Part shown: piece after piece, positions 59,206 through 64,000 of the stretch
Layout: each line of letters starts with the position of its first letter
Position numbering within the stretch: position 1 is the first letter of the stretch
Source: Theropithecus gelada
Lineage: Eukaryota > Chordata > Mammalia > Primates > Cercopithecidae
Direction of reading: 5' to 3'
NCBI RefSeq assembly: GCF_003255815.1
Contig: NC_037670.1
Span: 63,442,031 to 63,506,030, forward strand
Length of the DNA stretch: 64,000 bases
Notes under the pieces: model-generated
Databases searched by the model: none
The model's input: only the letters and a program-made list of their open reading frames with translations
Told to the model about the DNA's origin: nothing
Made by a program: the position numbers and the translations under genes

Positions 59206-59548
59206 GGCCAGGTGCAGTGACTCATGCCTGTGATCCCAGCACTTTGGAAGGCTGAGGCAGGTGTAACACTTGAGGTCAGGAGTTCAAGAACAGCCTGGTC
59301 AACATGGTGAAACCCCATCTCTGGTAAAAATACAAAAAAAAAAAAATAGCTGGGCATGGTGGCTTGTGCCTGTGATCCCAGCTACTGGGGAGGCTGAGGC
59401 AGGAGAGTCGCTTGAACCCAGAAAGCAGAGGTTGCAAGCAGCAAAGATCATGCCACTGCACTTTAGCCTGGGTGACAGAGTGAGCCTCTGTCTCAAAATA
59501 AATAAATAAATAAATGAATAAATATGAAAATAGAATAAAATGAAATAA
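59206..59548 (+). mobile_element. AluS, sense
   Basis: Full dimer with an A/AAAT-rich tail. Target duplication taaaaatatt, perfect: 59196-59205 and 59549-59558. It sits in the degenerate T-tail region at the 3' edge of the antisense L1 that follows. Confidence 0.94.
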
Positions 59549-60592
59549 TAAAAATATTGACTTTTATTTTAGATACAGGGGGTACACATGCAGGTTTGTT
59601 GCATGGGTATATTGTGTAGCTGAGGTTTGGAGAATGCATCCTATAATTTAGGTAGTGAGCATAGTACCCAATAGATAGTTTTTCAGTCCTTACTCCCCAG
59701 TTAGTCCTCACTGTCTATTGTTCTCATCTTTAAAGATGTCCATGAGTACCCAATGTTTAGCTCCCACTTCTGGGAACATGCAGTATTCAGTTTTCTGTTC
59801 GTGTGTCAATTACTTATGATTATGGTCTCTAGCTGGATCCATGTTGCTGCAAAGGAAATAATTTTGTTCCTTTTATGTCTGTGTAGCATTCTATAGTGCA
59901 TATGTACCACGTTTTCTTTATTTAATCCACCATTTATGGGCACCTGGGTTGATTCCTTGTCTTTGCTATTATGAATAGCTGTGATGAACATACAAGTGCA
60001 TATGTCTTTTGGGTAGAATTATTAATATTTATTTTCTTTCGGATATAAACCCAGTAATGGGATACTGGGTTGAATGGCACCTATGTTTTAAGTTCTTTGT
60101 GAAATCTCCAAACTGTTTTCAAAAGTGACTGAACTAATTTACATTTCCACAAACAATGTATAAACATTCCTTTTTCTCTGCCAGCATTTGTTAGTATTTG
60201 GTTTTTAAAAAATAGTTATTCTGAGTGGAGTGAGATACCTCATTGTGATTTTGATTTGCATTTCTCTGATTAGTGATGATGAGCATTTTTTCATATGTTT
60301 ATTGATTGCTTGTATGTCTTCTTTTGATAGGTGTCTTTTCATGTCTTTTGACCATTTTTTAAAGGGGTTACTTGCTTTTTTGTTTGTTGAATTGTTTTTG
60401 TTCCTCATAGGTTCTGGATACTAAATCTTTGTCAAATGCGTAGTTTGTAAATATTTTCTCCCATTCTGTGGTTGTCTGTTTACTGTGTTGATAGTTTCTT
60501 TGGTTGTACACAAGCACTTTAGTTTAATTTGGTCCTACTTTTCAAATTTCGTTTTTGTTGAAATTGCTTTTGGGGACTTAGTTGAAAATTCC

Positions 60593-60644
60593 ATATACCC
60601 ATGTAACAAACCTGCATGTGTACCCCCTGTATCTAAAATAAAAG
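60593..60644 (+). repeat. 52-bp inverted copy of the host L1's own 3' end
   Basis: Matches the reverse complement of 59561-59612 at 51 of 52 positions. Antisense L1 ORF2 sequence continues on both sides, so this is a foreign insertion in sense orientation. No target duplication and no poly(A) longer than the native aaaataaaa. Confidence 0.95.
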
Positions 60645-62887
60645 CCAAGAATAATTTTGAGAAGGGTATTTCCTAGGTTTTCTTCTGGGATTTTCACAGT
60701 TTGAGGTGTTACATTTAAATCTTTAAAGCATGTTGAGTTAGTTTATGTATATAGTGAAAGCTAGGGGTCCAATTTCATTTTTCTTCATATGGCTAGCTAG
60801 TTATTTTGGCATCATTTATTTAATAAGGAGTCATTTCCCTATTGCTTGTTTTTATTGGCTTTATCAAAGATAAGATGGTTCTAAGTGTACAGCTTTATTG
60901 CTGGGTTTCCAATTCTGTTACACTGGTCTATGTGTCGATATGTGTACCAATACTATGCTGTCCTGGCTATGGTAGCCTTTTAGTATAGTTTTGGGTAGTG
61001 TGGTGCCCTCAGCTTGCAATTTTTGCTTAGAATTGTTTTGGTTATTCAGGATCTTTTCTGGTCTGATAAGAATTTTATAATAGTTTTTTTTTTTCTAATT
61101 CTGTGACATATGACATTGATAGTTCAATAGGAATCGCACTGAATCTATAAATTGCTTTGAGCAGTACAGCCATTTTAATGATATTAATTCTTCCAGTCCA
61201 TGAGTATGGAATGTTTTTTCCATTTATTTGTGTTGTATCTGATTTCTTTCAGCAGTATTTTGTAGTCCCTGTGAAATATTTCACTTTTTTGGTAGACTCT
61301 ATTTTTAAGCATTTCAATAATTTATGGCTATTGCAAATGGGATTGCATTCTTGATTTGGCTCTCATCTTGAACATTATTGGTATATTATTGGTGTATAGA
61401 AATACTACTGATTTTGTACATTAATTTTGGATCCTGAAACTTTAATACAATTCTTTTTCAGTTCTTGGAATCTTTTGGCAGAGCCTTTAAGGTTTTCCAG
61501 GTATAAAATCATATCATTAATGAAGAGATATAGTTTGGCTTCTTTTTATATTTGAATGGCTTTTAATCCTTTCTCTTGTTTGATTCTCTTGTTCTGGCTA
61601 GAACTCTCAGTACTATACTGAATAAGAATGGTAAGAGAGGGAATCCTTGTCTTGTTCCAGTTCTCAGGAAGAAATGGTTCCAGCTTTTGCCCATTTACTA
61701 TGATATTGCTGTGAGTTTGTCATAGATGACTCTTATTATTTTGAGGTATGTTCCTTTGATGCCTTGTCTGTTGAGGGTTTTTTATCATGATGCTATGTTG
61801 GATTTTACTGAAAGCTTTTTCTGTGTCTATTGAGATGATCATATGATTTTTGCTTTTACATCTGTTTAAGTGCCAAATAATCTATATTGATTTGCATATG
61901 TTGAACCAGCATTGCATTCTAGGAATAAAGTCTTCTTGATTGTGGTGTATTACCTTTTTGATGTGCTGCTGGCTTCAGTTTGTTGAGGATTATTGTGTCT
62001 AGGTTTATGAGGAATATTGGCCAGATGTTTAATTTTCTCATTGTGTCTCTGATAGATTTTGGTGTCAGGCTGATGCTGGGTTCACAGAATGAGTAGGAAG
62101 TTACCCCTTCAACTTGATTTTTGGAATAGTTTCAGTAGGATTGGTACGAGTTCTTCTTTGTACATCTGATAGAATTTGGTTGTGAATCCATCTGGTTCAG
62201 GGCTGTTTTTAGTTGGTGGGTTTTAAAAATTATTAATTCGCTTTTGGAACTTGTTAGTTGTCTATTCAGGGGGTTCATATTCTTCCTGGCTCAATCTTGG
62301 GAGGTTGTGTGTTTACAGGCATTTATCCATTTAGCTTTTCCAATTAAAGTTTCTAATTTGAGTGTATACATTTGTTCATAATTGTTTCTGAAAACCTTTT
62401 CTGTTTCTGTGGGATGGCTTGTAATGTCACTTTTGCCATTTCAGATTGAACTTAATTGGATCTTCTAATTTTTTCTTTGTTAATCTAGCTAGCAGTCTAT
62501 CAATCTTATTGATTCTTTTGAAAAAAGGGTTCATTGATCTTTGCGGGAATTTTTGCACCTCAATTTTGTTCAGTTCTTCTCTAGTTTTAGTTATTTCTTT
62601 TCTTCTGCTAGCTTGTTTTCCCCCTAGTGTTAAGTTGAGAATTTCTTTGTTAGTTTTCAACCTTGATAATCTGTCTAACGTTGTCAGTGAAATGTTGAAA
62701 TCTTTTACTATTATTGTGTGATTATCTAAATTTTTTCATAGGTCAAGGAGAACTTGCTTTATGAATCTAGGTGCTCCAATGTTGAGTGCATATATATTTA
62801 TGATAGTTAAGTCTTCTTGCTGAATTACACCCTTTATCATTATGTAATGCCTTTCTTTGTCCTTCTTAATAATTCTTGGTTTAAAGT

Positions 62888-63001
62888 CTATTTTATCTAA
62901 TATAAAAATGGTGACTCCTCCTCTTTTTTTGATTCCTTTTATCTAATATAAAAATGTTAAAACTCTATTTTATCTAATATAAAAATGGTGACTCCTCCTC
63001 T
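62888..63001 (+). repeat. Internal duplication in L1 ORF2
   Basis: A 37-mer starting ctattttatctaatataaaa occurs at 62888-62924 and 62965-63001; its inner 20-mer ttttatctaatataaaaatg is present a third time at 62937-62956. The spacing suggests two slippage events. Confidence 0.95.
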
Positions 63002-64000
63002 GTTTTCATGGTTCATGTTTTTCCACCCATTTGCTTTGAACCTGTGAGTGCTATTACTTGTGAGATAGGTCTCTTGAAGACAGTAGATGGTTGGTTATTA
63101 TCTTTTGATCTAGATCGCCACTTTATATATTTTAAATGGGGCATTTTGTCCACTTAATTTCAGGGTTAGTATAGATATGTGAGATTTTGATCCTATCATT
63201 GTGTTGTCAGCTGGTTGTTATGTATACTTAATTGTGCAGTTGCTTTATAGTGTCTGTGGGCTCTGTGGCTTAGTGGGTTTTCTGCTATTCTTTTGATTTC
63301 ATGTTTAACACTCCCTTAAGAACCTCTTGTAAGGCTGGTCAAGTTTTAATGAATCTCTCAGTGTTTGCTTGTCTGAGAAGGTTTTTTCTTTCACTCATGA
63401 AGCTTGTTTTGGCAGGATACAAAATTTTTGGTTAAAATTTATTTTCTTTAATGGTGCTGAAAATAGGCCTCCAATCTATTCTGGCTTGTAAAGGTTTTAC
63501 TGAGAGGTTGGCTTTTAGCCTGAGGCATTTCTCTTTGTATATAACCCGACCCTCCTCTTAGCCACCTTTAATATATATATATATTTTTTAATTGATCTTG
63601 ATGAATCTGATTACTACATGCCTTGGGTATGGTCATCTAGTACAGTATCTAGCTGATGTTCTCTGTGTTACTTGAATTTGCATTTCAACCTTTCTAGCAA
63701 GATTGGAAAAATTGTTCATGGACTGTATCCTCAAATATATTGTCAAATTTCCTTACTCATTCTCCTGTCTCAGGAATGAAAATGAATCATAAGTTTGGTC
63801 TCTATACATATTCCCATATTTCTTGGAAGTTTTACTCATTATTAACGTTTTTAAAAAAATTTGCTTGTCTGAGTTGATTTGAAAAAGTGGTCTTCGAGCT
63901 CTGAGATTCTTTCCTCAGCTTGGTCTATTCTGCTGTTAATTCTTCCAATTGTGCTATGAGATTCTTATAGTGAATTTTTCAGTTCCCGAAATTCAGTTTG

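Larger units (their letters stand above)
59850..63250 (-). pseudogene. L1 ORF2 remnant
   Basis: Many short minus-strand frames in L1 order. Best block 62427-62660: GGKQASRRKEITKTREELNK, then NPFFKRINKIDRLLARLTKK, the linker between endonuclease and RT. Another at 60205-60408: HLSKEDIQAINKHMKKCSSS in the C-terminal part. The whole coding path is broken by stops, frameshifts, the 52-bp insert and a duplication. An intact ORF2 is about 1275 codons; here no frame exceeds 80. Confidence 0.82.
59559..64000 (-). mobile_element. L1PB/L1MA-type element, antisense, long, cut by window edge
   Basis: Continuous minus-strand L1: 3' UTR (59559-about 59830), ORF2 (about 59850-63250) and ORF1 (about 63300 to the edge, with the C-terminal domain near 63310-63420 and the coiled-coil region near 63880-63950). 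With 4.4 kb visible, it may be near full length; its 5' end is outside. Anomalies: a 52-bp inverted self-copy at 60593-60644 and an internal duplication at 62888-63001. Confidence 0.9.

Overview
The window is primate nuclear DNA, and most probably from an Old World monkey. The evidence is the mix of L1PA/L1PB, L1M, Alu, MaLR, ERVL and ERVK repeats, plus two young Alu copies with bases typical of macaque/baboon AluY lineages: the Alu at 14221-14524 ends (on the + strand) with caggcttgagccaccgcgcc, and the 5'-truncated Alu at 57260-57366 carries gatccggccactg. Species assignment is inference from memory of subfamilies, without a search. I find no intact protein-coding gene, no tRNA or rRNA and no CRISPR. 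All long reading frames are L1 remnants or chance frames.

Layout: 1-8.3 kb, antisense L1s plus an L1PA whose 5' part is inverted (2986-4890), an MLT1 LTR and an Alu. 8.3-10.7 kb, low-repeat DNA with an MLT1-like LTR, a (GT)n tract and a 46-bp insertion flanked by a 15-bp duplication. 10.7-14.7 kb, an ancient antisense L1 hit by an MST-type LTR, an MLT2 LTR and two Alus. 14.7-26.4 kb, a nest: an old sense L1M starts at 14733, is interrupted near 14869 by a sense L1PB-type element and an antisense L1PB-type element that keeps its 5' UTR, and resumes near 21668 to its 3' end at about 26390. 26.4-34 kb, mostly unassigned DNA with L2, MIR, an L1PA 3' end and an antisense HAL1/L1. 34-41 kb, opposed old L1 fragments and a solo ERVK (MER11-like) LTR with a 6-bp target duplication. 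41-55 kb, the least repetitive part: a CpG-rich patch (48.06-49.1 kb), two candidate exons with good splice signals (50.4-50.65 kb), a palindromic TA/CA/TG microsatellite and two pairs of unexplained dispersed direct repeats. 55-64 kb, stacked antisense L1s with three Alus; the last L1 runs off the window.

The elements do not form a pathway. The content is a record of retrotransposition: nesting order gives relative age, and several junctions (inversion hairpin, 52-bp inverted self-copy, tiny target-duplicated inserts) show how L1 machinery and repair synthesis rearrange DNA. The only places I would test for host function are the CpG-rich patch and the candidate exons about 2 kb downstream. 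Repeat subfamily names are from recognition of consensus-like stretches, not from a RepeatMasker run; boundaries are usually good to about 10-20 bases, and exact where target duplications are quoted.
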